A stretch of 51,243 nucleotides of DNA from Sphingobacterium sp. JB170. GTDB taxonomy: Bacteria; Bacteroidota; Bacteroidia; Sphingobacteriales; Sphingobacteriaceae. Where the stretch lies: positions 1 to 51,243 of the forward strand of contig NZ_FUKU01000040.1 in NCBI RefSeq assembly GCF_900163865.1. Reading direction: 5' to 3'. The notes beneath the pieces were generated by a model. That model was given only the letters and a program-made list of their open reading frames with translations. It ran no database searches and was not told where the DNA came from. Below are positions 8,698-16,943 of this stretch, piece by piece. Positions within the stretch are counted from its first letter, which is position 1. Every line of letters begins with the position of its first letter. The position numbers and the translations under genes are program-made.

Positions 8698-9227
8698 CAT
8701 TCAACACAACGTATAATCATACATTGCATACCGATTTTTTGCGTATTAAAATATCACGACGCTTGAAATTCGGTATGCAATAATTTCCTGATCGTTGCTT
8801 CTACGCGCTATGTAAATCTTACAGAATAATATTGCTACAAAAAGCACTTTAACAATAGGACGACAGGTATTGTTATTTCCTGCTCTACAATTAAATAAAT
8901 TAGAAAAATTAGCAACATATAAAAAATTAGTACCGATAAATTGATGGGCAGAAGAGCTTCTTTTTTTAGGTAGTTATTGCCAGATAGACATATCTAAAGA
9001 ATGCACTCCAACGATTGCCGAAAAAAATTGAATTAGGTAGAGGTTTGTTGTTTGGAATGAATAAAAAAAATGGAACAAGGGTTTGGTCGATTGCATTCCA
9101 TCCCTCATATTCCGCAATTCATCTTTTTGATTCTGAAGTCTATAATTTACTGCTTTCTGCCCCGCTTTAATCATCGTTGCTTTGCTTAACGAAGATAAAT
9201 TATCTCAAATATAAATTTTAAAATTAA
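8698..9227. other. Intergenic with a long-loop inverted repeat
   Basis: 530 bases without a convincing gene. An inverted repeat at 8723-8781 is entered separately. A minus-strand 66-codon frame at 8974-9174 has no recognisable family and I do not call it. No promoter match was found before 9228. Confidence 0.5.
8723..8781. repeat. 12-bp inverted repeat with 35-nt loop
   Basis: The arms ATTGCATACCGA (8723-8734) and TCGGTATGCAAT (8770-8781) are perfectly complementary, and the pairing extends imperfectly inward. It lies 25 bases after the outer-membrane protein stop. There is no T-run after it, so it is not a classic terminator. Confidence 0.6.
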
Positions 9228-10145
9228 ATGAAATTAAAGTCATTATTATTGACAACGTTGGTGACGTTGTTATATCTGCAGGCAAAAGCACAAGAAGTAA
9301 CGTTCAAGACAGAATACATCGGGAAATCGGGTTATTACTATCTGCCTCCGGGCGAGAAACCAAAAGAGAAAATAGGTGATGCTAAAGGCTCTGCAATGGT
9401 TTACCAAGCTGCGGCTAATATCCCGTTGTCCATGAAGATGAATGAAAATAATCGTCCGACTGCATGGGGCATCGGTCTCGGAGGGTCATATGTTTCGTTG
9501 AAAAACCAAAACTTTTCGGAACAGATGGTCTCCGAAATCATGAATCTACAAGTAGGGATTTACCATTTGCGACCGTTGAATGACAGGTGGTCGATGAGGG
9601 CAAGTCTCGGGATGGGGGTATTTACGCCCACTACCGATTTTTCGAAATTAAGCTTCAAAAATGTACTGGCTAGTGGAAGTGCTGTCTTCATCCGTCATTT
9701 GAATCCAAATCTTTCGATAGGTGGAGGGGTTGCAATAAATAGTTCACTAGGCTATCCGATGGTATTTCCCGCCGTGTATGTGAATTGGAAAACTGAAGGC
9801 AAATTTGATCTGAACGTAGAACTAATAGACGGATTGGAAGTGTCGGCAGGTTATGATTTCAACGACCGATTTAAGCTCTCATACGCTCTTGAAATGAATG
9901 GTCAAGTAGCTTTATTGAAAAAAGACGGCAAGGATGTCATTTTTTCTCACCAGTATATTGTTACCGGATTTCGTCCCGAAATCAAAATTGATGAAAGGCT
10001 TTCTGTAACCGGCATGGCAGGACTCAATCTATACCGTCCTGCCTCTTACAGTGATAGAACTCTAAAAGGCGTTTTTGCATCCGATAACGATTATTTTTTT
10101 AATGTTGCACTCTATTCGTCGGTCGGCTTAAAGATGAAATTTTAA
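9228..10145 (+). CDS. DUF6268 family outer-membrane beta-barrel protein
   Basis: A 305-residue protein. The signal peptide ends at AKAQ (cleavage near residue 21) and is followed by barrel-forming strands, finishing with VGLKMKF. The central YPMVFPAVYVNWKTEGKFD and the following DGLEVSAGYDFNDRFKL match the DUF6268 pattern. The function of the family is unknown. Its stop is two bases from the start of the acyltransferase gene, so the two form an operon, perhaps for outer-membrane lipid or envelope modification. Confidence 0.8.
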   Translation: MKLKSLLLTTLVTLLYLQAKAQEVTFKTEYIGKSGYYYLPPGEKPKEKIGDAKGSAMVYQAAANIPLSMKMNENNRPTAWGIGLGGSYVSLKNQNFSEQMVSEIMNLQVGIYHLRPLNDRWSMRASLGMGVFTPTTDFSKLSFKNVLASGSAVFIRHLNPNLSIGGGVAINSSLGYPMVFPAVYVNWKTEGKFDLNVELIDGLEVSAGYDFNDRFKLSYALEMNGQVALLKKDGKDVIFSHQYIVTGFRPEIKIDERLSVTGMAGLNLYRPASYSDRTLKGVFASDNDYFFNVALYSSVGLKMKF

Positions 10146-10147
10146 CT

Positions 10148-11026
10148 ATGAATAATCTGAAGCGAGCGCTGGGACTTATTGTATATAGGTTGGTCTACGT
10201 GGCCATTTATATGGTAAGTCTGCTGCCAATGGCATTGTTATATGCGATGGCGTCTCTTACTTTTTTCTTTGTTTACCAAATAGTTGGATATAGAAAAGAA
10301 GTTGTCATTCAGAATATTGCTCGTTCATTCCCTGAGCAGCAATATGGAGAAGTCCAAGCAATCGTGAAAAAATTCTATGTCTGCTTCGTATCCTATTTTG
10401 CTGAAATGATAAAAGGTGTTTCTGTTGACGCAAAAATACTTAACGAAAAAATAGTATTTGAAAACCTTGAGTTAGTGGATCTATACATAAAATCAGGACG
10501 TAATGTTATTGTCGCTCTTGGGCACTGCGGCAACTGGGAAGTGTTAAATTTTTTACCGCATAAAATTCAACACGACGTTTATGCAATATACAAGCCGCTA
10601 AGTTCGGGATTAGTGAATGATCTTATGATTAAAGTCCGATCTCGTTTTGGCATGAAGTTGCTTGCCGATAAGTACGCTATACGCCATATTTTAACTCAAA
10701 AAGCATTTCCGGCGGTTTATCTTTTTCTTGCCGACCAAAGTCCACGAATAAAAGAAGAGGAATACAAATTCAAATTACTAAATCAAGAGACATATATGTT
10801 TTCAGGTATGGAGAAACTAGCTCGTAAAAGTGAGGCTGCAGTTATATATCTACATATTACACTAATCTCAAAAGGAAACTATAAGGTGAGCTGCACGCCC
10901 ATAAACGCTAAAGCAGAATCTACAAAAAAGGGTGAAATTACTAAAAAGTATGTCGAATTGCTCACAGAAAATATCAAAGAGGAGCCATATGGCTGGCTCT
11001 GGACGCATAAAAGATGGAAAAGATGA
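10148..11026 (+). CDS. LpxL/HtrB-like lysophospholipid acyltransferase
   Basis: A 292-residue protein with an N-terminal membrane anchor (about 10-45) and the LpxL/HtrB-type acyltransferase domain. The catalytic HX4E motif is H126 and E131 (LGHCGNWE). The C-terminal GWLWTHKRWKR is the conserved end of late lipid A acyltransferases. In Bacteroidota this family adds secondary acyl chains to lipid A or acylates amino-acid lipids; substrate cannot be decided here. It is co-transcribed with the DUF6268 gene. Confidence 0.9.
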   Translation: MNNLKRALGLIVYRLVYVAIYMVSLLPMALLYAMASLTFFFVYQIVGYRKEVVIQNIARSFPEQQYGEVQAIVKKFYVCFVSYFAEMIKGVSVDAKILNEKIVFENLELVDLYIKSGRNVIVALGHCGNWEVLNFLPHKIQHDVYAIYKPLSSGLVNDLMIKVRSRFGMKLLADKYAIRHILTQKAFPAVYLFLADQSPRIKEEEYKFKLLNQETYMFSGMEKLARKSEAAVIYLHITLISKGNYKVSCTPINAKAESTKKGEITKKYVELLTENIKEEPYGWLWTHKRWKR

Positions 11027-11114
11027 CCTTTTGAATAATTATTACATACCCAATCTACAAGTAACCACATTAATATTTGGTACTCATACCGTCTTGATAC
11101 TCCGAATTAACTAC

Positions 11115-11195
11115 ATGAACATGAAACATAAACTCGAAAGGTTGTTTCCATTTCTTTTTTTCATTCTAATCATCGGAAAAATAAATGCGCAGTAG
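11115..11195 (+). pseudogene. Orphan signal peptide, truncated secreted protein
   Basis: A 26-codon frame encodes little more than a signal peptide: a basic start (MKHKLER), a hydrophobic core (FPFLFFILII) and a cleavage-like end INAQ, followed at once by TAG at 11193-11195. It looks like the 5' stub of a secreted-protein gene. It abuts the VOC pseudogene in another frame, so the area is probably a deletion junction. Confidence 0.5.
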
Positions 11196-11581
11196 ACGTT
11201 TCACAGCCGAACTTTGGAAGGATCTATAGCCTAAACGGAGTCGTCTAGTTTTATCATGACGCTATAGGGTTAGAGGTATTGAGGGAATTTGAGAACCATA
11301 TAGGTTATGACGGAGTCATGTTGGAATTACCTGACAAGACATACTGTTTAGAATTCACTCCGTATAAAGATCGAGCTCACTTGCTAGGGCCCACAAAAGA
11401 AAATTTAATGGTTTTTTTATTATGTTAATCCTTTTAATTAAACAAGCCAATGAACGACACTAAAAAACGGGAATTATTGCTGTTCAACCAGCAAACACCA
11501 ATTGGAAGTATGTTAGTGAAAACCTATGAAGACCCAGAGCGTTGGAGAGTTATTATATTCAATGGTGTCTATAACCCATAA
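11192..11581 (+). pseudogene. VOC (glyoxalase/bleomycin-resistance fold) pseudogene
   Basis: Two frames together spell a glyoxalase-fold protein. The first (11192-11428) contains FYHDAIGLEVLREFENH, GYDGVMLELPDKTYCLEFT and PTKENLMVFLL. It is interrupted by TAG at 11246-11248 and ends at TAA at 11426-11428. The second frame (11450-11581) gives the C-terminal part, KTYEDPERWRVIIFNGVYNP. The order and motifs match the YycE-like VOC pattern (FY..GLGL, GYDGVMLGLP, LEFT, PT.DNLLVFY, KT.EDP.GWRV). At least one nonsense change and one frameshift or deletion make it inactive. Confidence 0.75.
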
Positions 11582-11929
11582 TTAATTGGTCAGCGACTCG
11601 TGGAAAATTTAACATGAATTGATAAAATACCGCTCATAGCTGCTGTTGTTCTCGAGTTGGGCATTTACGGTGAAAATCTGATGTGATATAGAGGTTTATT
11701 CGTTCGACAGTCAATAAAATTTGTACCTCGTTGCTTGTCTTATTGGTTAAATTGCTATTTTTACATTAGAAGCTAATCGTTTTTTTACAAAGAGCTTTAA
11801 TCAGGGTGGCGCCGTTCCAATATTTTCCTCCGCTTTTTCCACAACGACTCGTTACCTAAGCTCCAAATGCCATTTTAATAATTATTCTCGATGATTTCGT
11901 TTTCCGGAACGGAAATTAAATAGTGTAAA
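11582..11929. other. Intergenic, nothing recognised
   Basis: 348 bases between the VOC pseudogene and the AAA_28 gene. There are several stops in all plus frames and no clear promoter box. It is probably part of the same decayed region. Confidence 0.5.
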
Positions 11930-12472
11930 ATGAAAGATAATTTTTATGTGATAACAGGCGGTCCAGGATCAGGAAAGACCACCTTGCTAAATGAATTGAA
12001 CAAAAAAAAGTTTCAAACAATTCCAGAAGATGCTCGAAGAATTATAAAAGAACAAATTAAATTTCAGGGTCTTGGCTTGCCTTGGAAGGATAAGGTACTC
12101 TATGCAACATTAATGTTTAATGAGTCAATAAAGACATATCAAAAGATTAGAAAAGAGAATCCGTCCGGAATAATTTTCTTTGACCGTGGCGTCTTAGATA
12201 CTGTTTGCTATTTCATTATGGAAAATATCCCGATTCCTAAAAAAATGGCGGTATTAATTAACGAAGTTATCTATAATAGAAAAGTCTTTGTCCTACCACC
12301 TTGGAAGGAAATTTATGAAAATGATGGTGAAAGAAAACAAAAATGGGAAGAAGCGGTAACGACTTTTGAGAGAATGAAAGAAATCTATATTCACTATGGA
12401 TATAACCTTGTCGAAGTACCAGTTGGTACAATTGAAAATAGGCTGAAATTTGTTCTTGATGAAATTAGATAA
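11930..12472 (+). CDS. AAA_28-type ATP-binding protein
   Basis: A 180-residue P-loop protein. The Walker A motif GGPGSGKTT is at residues 10-18 and there is a Walker-B-like IIFFDRGVLD near residue 83. The helical lid and the C-terminal YGYNLVEVPVGTIENRLKFVL match the AAA_28 family of small NTPases or kinase-like proteins. Members resemble nucleoside or metabolite kinases but most are uncharacterised. It stands alone beside a degraded region. Family is firm; substrate unknown. Confidence 0.85.
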   Translation: MKDNFYVITGGPGSGKTTLLNELNKKKFQTIPEDARRIIKEQIKFQGLGLPWKDKVLYATLMFNESIKTYQKIRKENPSGIIFFDRGVLDTVCYFIMENIPIPKKMAVLINEVIYNRKVFVLPPWKEIYENDGERKQKWEEAVTTFERMKEIYIHYGYNLVEVPVGTIENRLKFVLDEIR

Positions 12473-12619
12473 CCAAGGTTGGCAGTAATTCATGGTAAAT
12501 GTGCTCGAAGGGCTTCAGGCCGAGATACGAGATTCCTCGGGTGCCCGCCGGGCAAGTGCGATGGGACACGCCATGGATACGGGTTTAACAAAGATAAATA
12601 AGTTACAAATTCAAAAAAA
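12473..12619. other. GC-rich island, possibly a dispersed repeat relic
   Basis: About 12500-12590 is clearly more GC-rich than its surroundings. It contains the self-complementary TGCCCGCCGGGCA and the phrase GAGATACGAGATTCCTCG, which resembles parts of short dispersed repeats seen in Sphingobacteria. A long minus-strand frame over it is an antisense artefact of the aldo/keto reductase gene. Confidence 0.3.
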
Positions 12620-13573
12620 TTGACAATGAAAAAGATCAAGATCGGAGAGACAAATTTAGAAGTAGCACCATTCAACTTTGGTGGTAACGTTTTTGGCTGG
12701 ACCTTAGACGAAAAAAAATCCTTTGAGATATTAGATGCTTTCCTGGAAGCGGGATTTAATTTTATTGACACGGCGGACATATATTCCCACTGGGTCAATG
12801 ACGGTGCTGGCGGAGAGTCCGAAACAATCATCGGTAAGTGGATTAAGGCACGAGGAAATCGCGATAAAGTAGTCATTGCAACAAAAGTTGGTGGGGCCTC
12901 AGGCGTGCATGAAACCGATGCCAGCCGAAAGCATATTTTAGAGTCAGTTGACAAATCACTACAACGACTGCAGACCGATTACATAGATTTGTATTATTTG
13001 CATTTCGATGACGAAAAAACACCCGTAGAGGAAACCCTTGGCGCTTTCGATGAGGTGATGAAAACCGGTAAAATACGCCATATTGCGGCTTCTAATATTT
13101 CCCCCGAACGCCTTCGTGAATCATTGACGTTTTCTCACCAACATAATGTAGCCAAATATCAGGCGTTACAACCGTTATACAATTTGGTGGAACGCGCAGG
13201 GTATGAAAACGATTATGCACCTATCGTTGCTGAGCATAACTTAACGGTATTCCCATATTATGCTTTAGCTTCGGGGTTCCTGAGCGGAAAATATCGTTCG
13301 GAAGCTGATTTTACCAAAAGTCCACGTGGACGAGGTGCTGCTAAATACATGAATGAAAAAGGTTTGAATGTATTAAATGCACTAGACCAGGTTGCCCAAA
13401 AACAAAATTCGGTTCCAGCAGCAGTTGCATTAGCTTGGTTATCTGCACAGCCTCATATCGGTGGGCCGGTAGCGAGCGCGACCTCGCTCGAGCAATTGCA
13501 AGAAATACTTTCGAGTACCGCGCTCGTTTTAGACAGTGCTGATTTGGACCTGTTGGAAAATGCGAGCAAATAA
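12620..13573 (+). CDS. Aldo/keto reductase
   Basis: A 317-residue NADPH-dependent oxidoreductase with a TIM barrel. The catalytic tetrad is visible as D48 and Y53 (FIDTADIY), K87 (IATKVGG) and H126 (DLYYLHFD). The C-terminal part carries SATSLEQLQE of the cofactor site. It is of the YajO/Tas-like subgroup with YHFD/ASN motifs (IRHIAASNIS). It likely reduces aldehydes or ketones in the cytoplasm. It is followed by YceI, OsmC and VOC genes on the same strand, a stress-response-like context. Confidence 0.92.
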   Translation: MTMKKIKIGETNLEVAPFNFGGNVFGWTLDEKKSFEILDAFLEAGFNFIDTADIYSHWVNDGAGGESETIIGKWIKARGNRDKVVIATKVGGASGVHETDASRKHILESVDKSLQRLQTDYIDLYYLHFDDEKTPVEETLGAFDEVMKTGKIRHIAASNISPERLRESLTFSHQHNVAKYQALQPLYNLVERAGYENDYAPIVAEHNLTVFPYYALASGFLSGKYRSEADFTKSPRGRGAAKYMNEKGLNVLNALDQVAQKQNSVPAAVALAWLSAQPHIGGPVASATSLEQLQEILSSTALVLDSADLDLLENASK

Positions 13574-13692
13574 AACATATTACACCACTTTCTTGTTGAC
13601 TATATATTCAAACCAAGCATGTTGTCATTGTCGATGGCAATACGATCGTTTACCAATAAATAAGATTTAAATTATAGTTAATAGGAGTTATT

Positions 13693-14292
13693 ATGAATAA
13701 AATTAAAAAGACATTCCAATCATTCACCCTGTTTGTAGCGCTAACATTGCTTAGCACGACGCTTTTTGCACAATCAACGTATAAGGCAGACCCTGCGCAC
13801 GCAAAAATTGCCTTCTCGACAGTTCATAATGCTATTTCGGACGTTGATGGCATATTCAATTCATTTGATGCGACAATAAAGGCTTCCAAAGCAGATTTTA
13901 GCGATGCCGTTTTCGATCTTACTGTTGATGTGAAGTCTATCGACACGGAGGTTAAAATGCGTGATGACCACTTAAAAAGTGCTGATTTCTTCGACGCGGA
14001 AAAATTCACTACCATCACTTTTAAAACCACCTCAGTAGAAAAAGACCAGGGGGAAAATCGTTACAAATTGAGCGGGGATTTGACTATACACGGGGTGACC
14101 AAAGCGCTCACGATGGATTTTTGGTACCGCGGGACAATTACCGACGCGCAAAGTGGTAACGAAATTTCAGGATTTCAGGTAACAGGTGTACTTAATCGTT
14201 TAGACTTCGGTGTTGGGACAAAAGTTCCCGAAGCTTTAGTAAGCAACGCCGTTCAAATTAAAGCCGATGGTGAATTCATCAAGCAAAAATAA
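13693..14292 (+). CDS. YceI family periplasmic protein
   Basis: A 199-residue protein. The signal peptide ends at LFAQ (near residue 27). The YceI lipocalin-like fold follows, starting with YKADPAHAKIAFSTVHN and including MRDDHLKSADFFDAEKFTTITF and LTIHGVTKALTMDFWY. YceI proteins bind isoprenoids such as polyprenol-type quinone precursors in the periplasm and are stress-linked. It is monocistronic or read with the flanking stress genes. Confidence 0.95.
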   Translation: MNKIKKTFQSFTLFVALTLLSTTLFAQSTYKADPAHAKIAFSTVHNAISDVDGIFNSFDATIKASKADFSDAVFDLTVDVKSIDTEVKMRDDHLKSADFFDAEKFTTITFKTTSVEKDQGENRYKLSGDLTIHGVTKALTMDFWYRGTITDAQSGNEISGFQVTGVLNRLDFGVGTKVPEALVSNAVQIKADGEFIKQK

Positions 14293-14588
14293 TTAGTAAG
14301 CGCGGGCGTGACTCTATTTCAATTCGCGCGAAATGAATAGCGGGCCTAATAGAAGGATTCACCTTTGTAGGGGAATGCTCAAGATATATACTCGGCGAAT
14401 TAACTAAGTATCCGTAATCGTAAAAAAAGGCATGTTCTTTTTGACCTGTCACGGCGAAGAACAAAGTTTTCATTTTGCCGTTAGCGCAAAAAGAAAACCC
14501 GCTTCACGGAGCGCTTTGTGGAACATAAGGACCGTTATCATAGGCGTATAGACGAAAATTAACTTGTTAATAAATAGATAAACCAATT
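14293..14588. other. Intergenic, nothing recognised
   Basis: A 296-base gap between the yceI-like and osmC-like genes. A small TTTTGC/GCAAAA inverted repeat near 14473-14490 is the only structure seen. No promoter consensus match was found. Confidence 0.4.
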
Positions 14589-14984
14589 ATGACAAACGTA
14601 GCGTCAATTCTTAAACAAGATCCTTACAAGGTGGAGATTACCTCGCCAACAGGGAACTGTGTCATTGCAGACGAACCGGCCGATAAGGGAGGGAAGGACC
14701 TCGGGTTTTCTCCAAAAGAGTTATTGGCATCGGCCTTAGCGGCCTGCACCAGTGCAACCGTTAAAATGTACGCCGAAAGAAAAGGCTGGGATCTGCAAGA
14801 GGTGCAGCTTGAAATAGCGCTGGAGCGAAACGACGATGAAAATAAAACGCAGATCTTTCGGAAAATGCATTTCATCGGAAATCTGGATGATTCGCAACGT
14901 ATGCGGTTACGGAGAGTTGCCCAAACATGTCCTATTCACAAAATACTAACTAATCCGATCGAAATCAATACCCAATTGAAATAA
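14589..14984 (+). CDS. OsmC family protein
   Basis: A 131-residue OsmC/Ohr-fold protein. The two family cysteines are C53 (LAACTSATVKMYAERKGW) and C114 (TCPIHKIL). Related peroxiredoxins reduce organic hydroperoxides with these thiols. The short form with SPKELLASALAAC is YhfA/OsmC-like. Its stop is two bases from the ATG of the VOC gene, so the pair is an operon. Confidence 0.92.
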   Translation: MTNVASILKQDPYKVEITSPTGNCVIADEPADKGGKDLGFSPKELLASALAACTSATVKMYAERKGWDLQEVQLEIALERNDDENKTQIFRKMHFIGNLDDSQRMRLRRVAQTCPIHKILTNPIEINTQLK

Positions 14985-14986
14985 TT

Positions 14987-15475
14987 ATGGACGAATATAA
15001 AATCCCAAAGCAAACACATATAGGTCACGTGCACTTAAAAGTATCGGACTTGGAACGGTCGCTAGCTTTTTACCGCGACATACTCGGCTTTGAAGTAACG
15101 ACAATGTATGGCAACCAAGCGGCATTTATATCTGCGGGAGGTTACCATCATCATATAGGTTTAAATACCTGGCATAGTAAAGGTTTGCCGCCAGCGCTAA
15201 CGAATAGTGTTGGCTTGTATCATACGGCAATCGTCTACCCGACACGAAGAGATCTAGCAGCAATTTACGACAGGCTTCGTAAAGCACACTATCCGATGTC
15301 TGGTGCTAGCGATCATGGCGTATCAGAAGCGTTATACCTGGATGACCCCGATGGTAATGGCGTAGAATTGTATTGGGATAGACCAAGAGATCGGTGGGAA
15401 TATAACCCAGATGGAACGGTGGTGATGTATACCAAGGCGCTTGATCTGGGTAATTTGCTGCAGGAGCTAGCGTAA
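14987..15475 (+). CDS. VOC family protein, catechol-2,3-dioxygenase-like
   Basis: A 162-residue VOC (glyoxalase/extradiol dioxygenase fold) protein. It contains the betaalphabetabetabeta start IGHVHLKVSDLERSLAFYRDILGFEV and later LYHTAIVYPTR and YLDDPDGNGVELYWDRP. The candidate metal ligands are His in GHVHL, His in YHTAI and Glu in VELYWD, so it is probably an active metalloenzyme. It resembles CatE-like proteins. It forms an operon with the OsmC gene; the substrate is unknown. Confidence 0.85.
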   Translation: MDEYKIPKQTHIGHVHLKVSDLERSLAFYRDILGFEVTTMYGNQAAFISAGGYHHHIGLNTWHSKGLPPALTNSVGLYHTAIVYPTRRDLAAIYDRLRKAHYPMSGASDHGVSEALYLDDPDGNGVELYWDRPRDRWEYNPDGTVVMYTKALDLGNLLQELA

Positions 15476-15590
15476 CTACACAGCACGAAAAATACCGTAA
15501 CTTCTCCTTGCCAGGTTACCATCCCGACCATTACTTGTGCGAGAATGCGTATGGTTAAGTGTATTTACTACCCGTTTTTTTGATATACAT

Positions 15591-15600
15591 CCCCCCCCCC
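15591..15600. repeat. Homopolymeric C10 tract
   Basis: Ten consecutive C residues lie in otherwise AT-rich DNA. Such tracts are slippage-prone; no gene start lies close by. Confidence 0.9.
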
Positions 15601-15874
15601 GAAAAGAAAAGAGGTATATATACTTTTCAATATGCAGATGCTTGGTGATATTATTACTTTAGTGGATTGAGCTTCTAAAGTTATAGCGATATCAGGCTCA
15701 CGATAGCCCGTTAAAAAATAAATACGGCGTGCAAAAGAGAGATAAACAGGGAAGGACGCAAAAGGCTCAGGATCGGTTCATCGTAGCACCCCGATCGTTC
15801 TTAATTATTATGAAAATAGAAGGTTCCTAAACATAAATGGGCCGTCTATAGCTTTTGATGTGCCTAGTCAACGT

Positions 15875-15924
15875 GACAGCGCGCGAGTAGAACGATTTGA
15901 TTTTATGTCCTGCTCGCGCGCGTC
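15875..15924. repeat. GC-rich hairpin between convergent genes
   Basis: The arms GCGCGCGAG (15879-15887) and CTCGCGCGC (15913-15921) are perfectly complementary and extended by GAC/GTC outside. The loop is about 25 nt. It lies 86 bases after the minus-strand EEP stop. It may act as a terminator, but no T-run follows. Confidence 0.7.
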
Positions 15925-16009
15925 AAGGAAAATGATTTTAAGTATAGTCTATAAATAGTGTTGCCAAATAATGGGGATTGTACTCCTCACAATAAATTCA
16001 AAATTAGCG

Positions 16010-16942
16010 TTAATACTCGGCCTCGACGATGATAGGAAAGTGATCCGAAGGTAGTTTCGCCTCGTAATCTTTGAACGAAAGTTCTTTCGGGAAATCGCCC
16101 TTTTTCACGTCTTGCGAAACGGCTTTGGGCGCCCGATAAGTTTCCGCTAGTATAGCGTACTTTTTAACTTTTAATTGATCGGTGACAAATACATGGTCTA
16201 TACGACTATCCGTGAACAGGTCGGGATCAAAAGCGTTGAATGATCCAGTCCACGCAAATCGAAAAGGCGCTAATTCGTAACTATCGCGAACAATGCCTGA
16301 CTCTTCGAGGATATCATAAATTGGGTTATGCTGGTCAACGTTAAAGTCTCCAGTCAGTACTGCGGCCTCTTCTGGTTTAAGCATATCTTTTATTCGGCGA
16401 ACGACAAGCTTGCTGCTTTCCGCACGCGCTTGCTGACCAACGTGGTCCATATGCAGGTTAAAGTACCATAATTTTTTTCCCGTTTCTTTTTCTTCAAGAT
16501 GTATATAGGTGCAAATGCGCGGAAGGGCCGCGTCCCAGCCTTTTGATGGTTTTTCTGGCGTTTCAGACAACCAAAATTCGCCTGAATCCAGTACGCTAAA
16601 TTTATCTTTTTTATAGAAAATTGGTGCATATTCCCCTTCCGTCTTACCATCATCACGACCAACGCCCACATAACCATATTCAGGCAACTCACGTGTTAAA
16701 TCTTCTAACTGGTTGTTCAAAACCTCTTGGCAACCCACAATATCGTAGTCGATAAATTGGATCAATGAGCTTATCACCGGTAGCCGCTGGTTCCATCCAT
16801 CACCATTGGTCTGGTCATTCTTGTTGTCATACCGAATATTGTAACTTCCGAGTGTCAAGTCCAAGGTTTGCCCTTTAACCGTGATGCACAATAAGCTCAG
16901 GACAATTCCGGCGCTTATAATTTTTAAAAAGAAGGTCTTCAT
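16010..16942 (-). CDS. Secreted endonuclease/exonuclease/phosphatase (EEP) family hydrolase
   Basis: A 310-residue protein with a signal peptide (cleavage near VKGQ, residue 25) and the EEP fold. Visible landmarks are LGSYNIRYDN (Asn metal site), VGCQEVLNNQ (Glu metal ligand), WYFNLHMDHVG (catalytic His region), LTGDFNVDQHN (Asp/Asn pair) and the final SDHFPIIVE (Asp-His). All catalytic elements are present. The fold covers nucleases, sphingomyelinases and inositol phosphatases; secretion and the one-base gap to the GH92 gene argue for a glycan or lipid phosphodiesterase, not a DNase. Confidence 0.9.
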   Translation of the reverse strand: MKTFFLKIISAGIVLSLLCITVKGQTLDLTLGSYNIRYDNKNDQTNGDGWNQRLPVISSLIQFIDYDIVGCQEVLNNQLEDLTRELPEYGYVGVGRDDGKTEGEYAPIFYKKDKFSVLDSGEFWLSETPEKPSKGWDAALPRICTYIHLEEKETGKKLWYFNLHMDHVGQQARAESSKLVVRRIKDMLKPEEAAVLTGDFNVDQHNPIYDILEESGIVRDSYELAPFRFAWTGSFNAFDPDLFTDSRIDHVFVTDQLKVKKYAILAETYRAPKAVSQDVKKGDFPKELSFKDYEAKLPSDHFPIIVEAEY

Positions 16943-16943
16943 A

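Larger units (their letters stand above)
15476..16009. other. Intergenic with a C10 tract and a GC hairpin
   Basis: 534 bases between convergent genes, with no convincing ORF. It contains ten consecutive C residues at 15591-15600 and a GC-rich palindrome at 15875-15924, both entered separately. Confidence 0.6.

Noticed and set aside
8974..9174. 66-codon minus-strand frame
   Set aside because: Starts with ATG but has no recognised family, no promoter and lies in an AT-rich gap.
12490..12954. 154-codon minus-strand frame
   Set aside because: Antisense to the aldo/keto reductase start; composition not protein-like.
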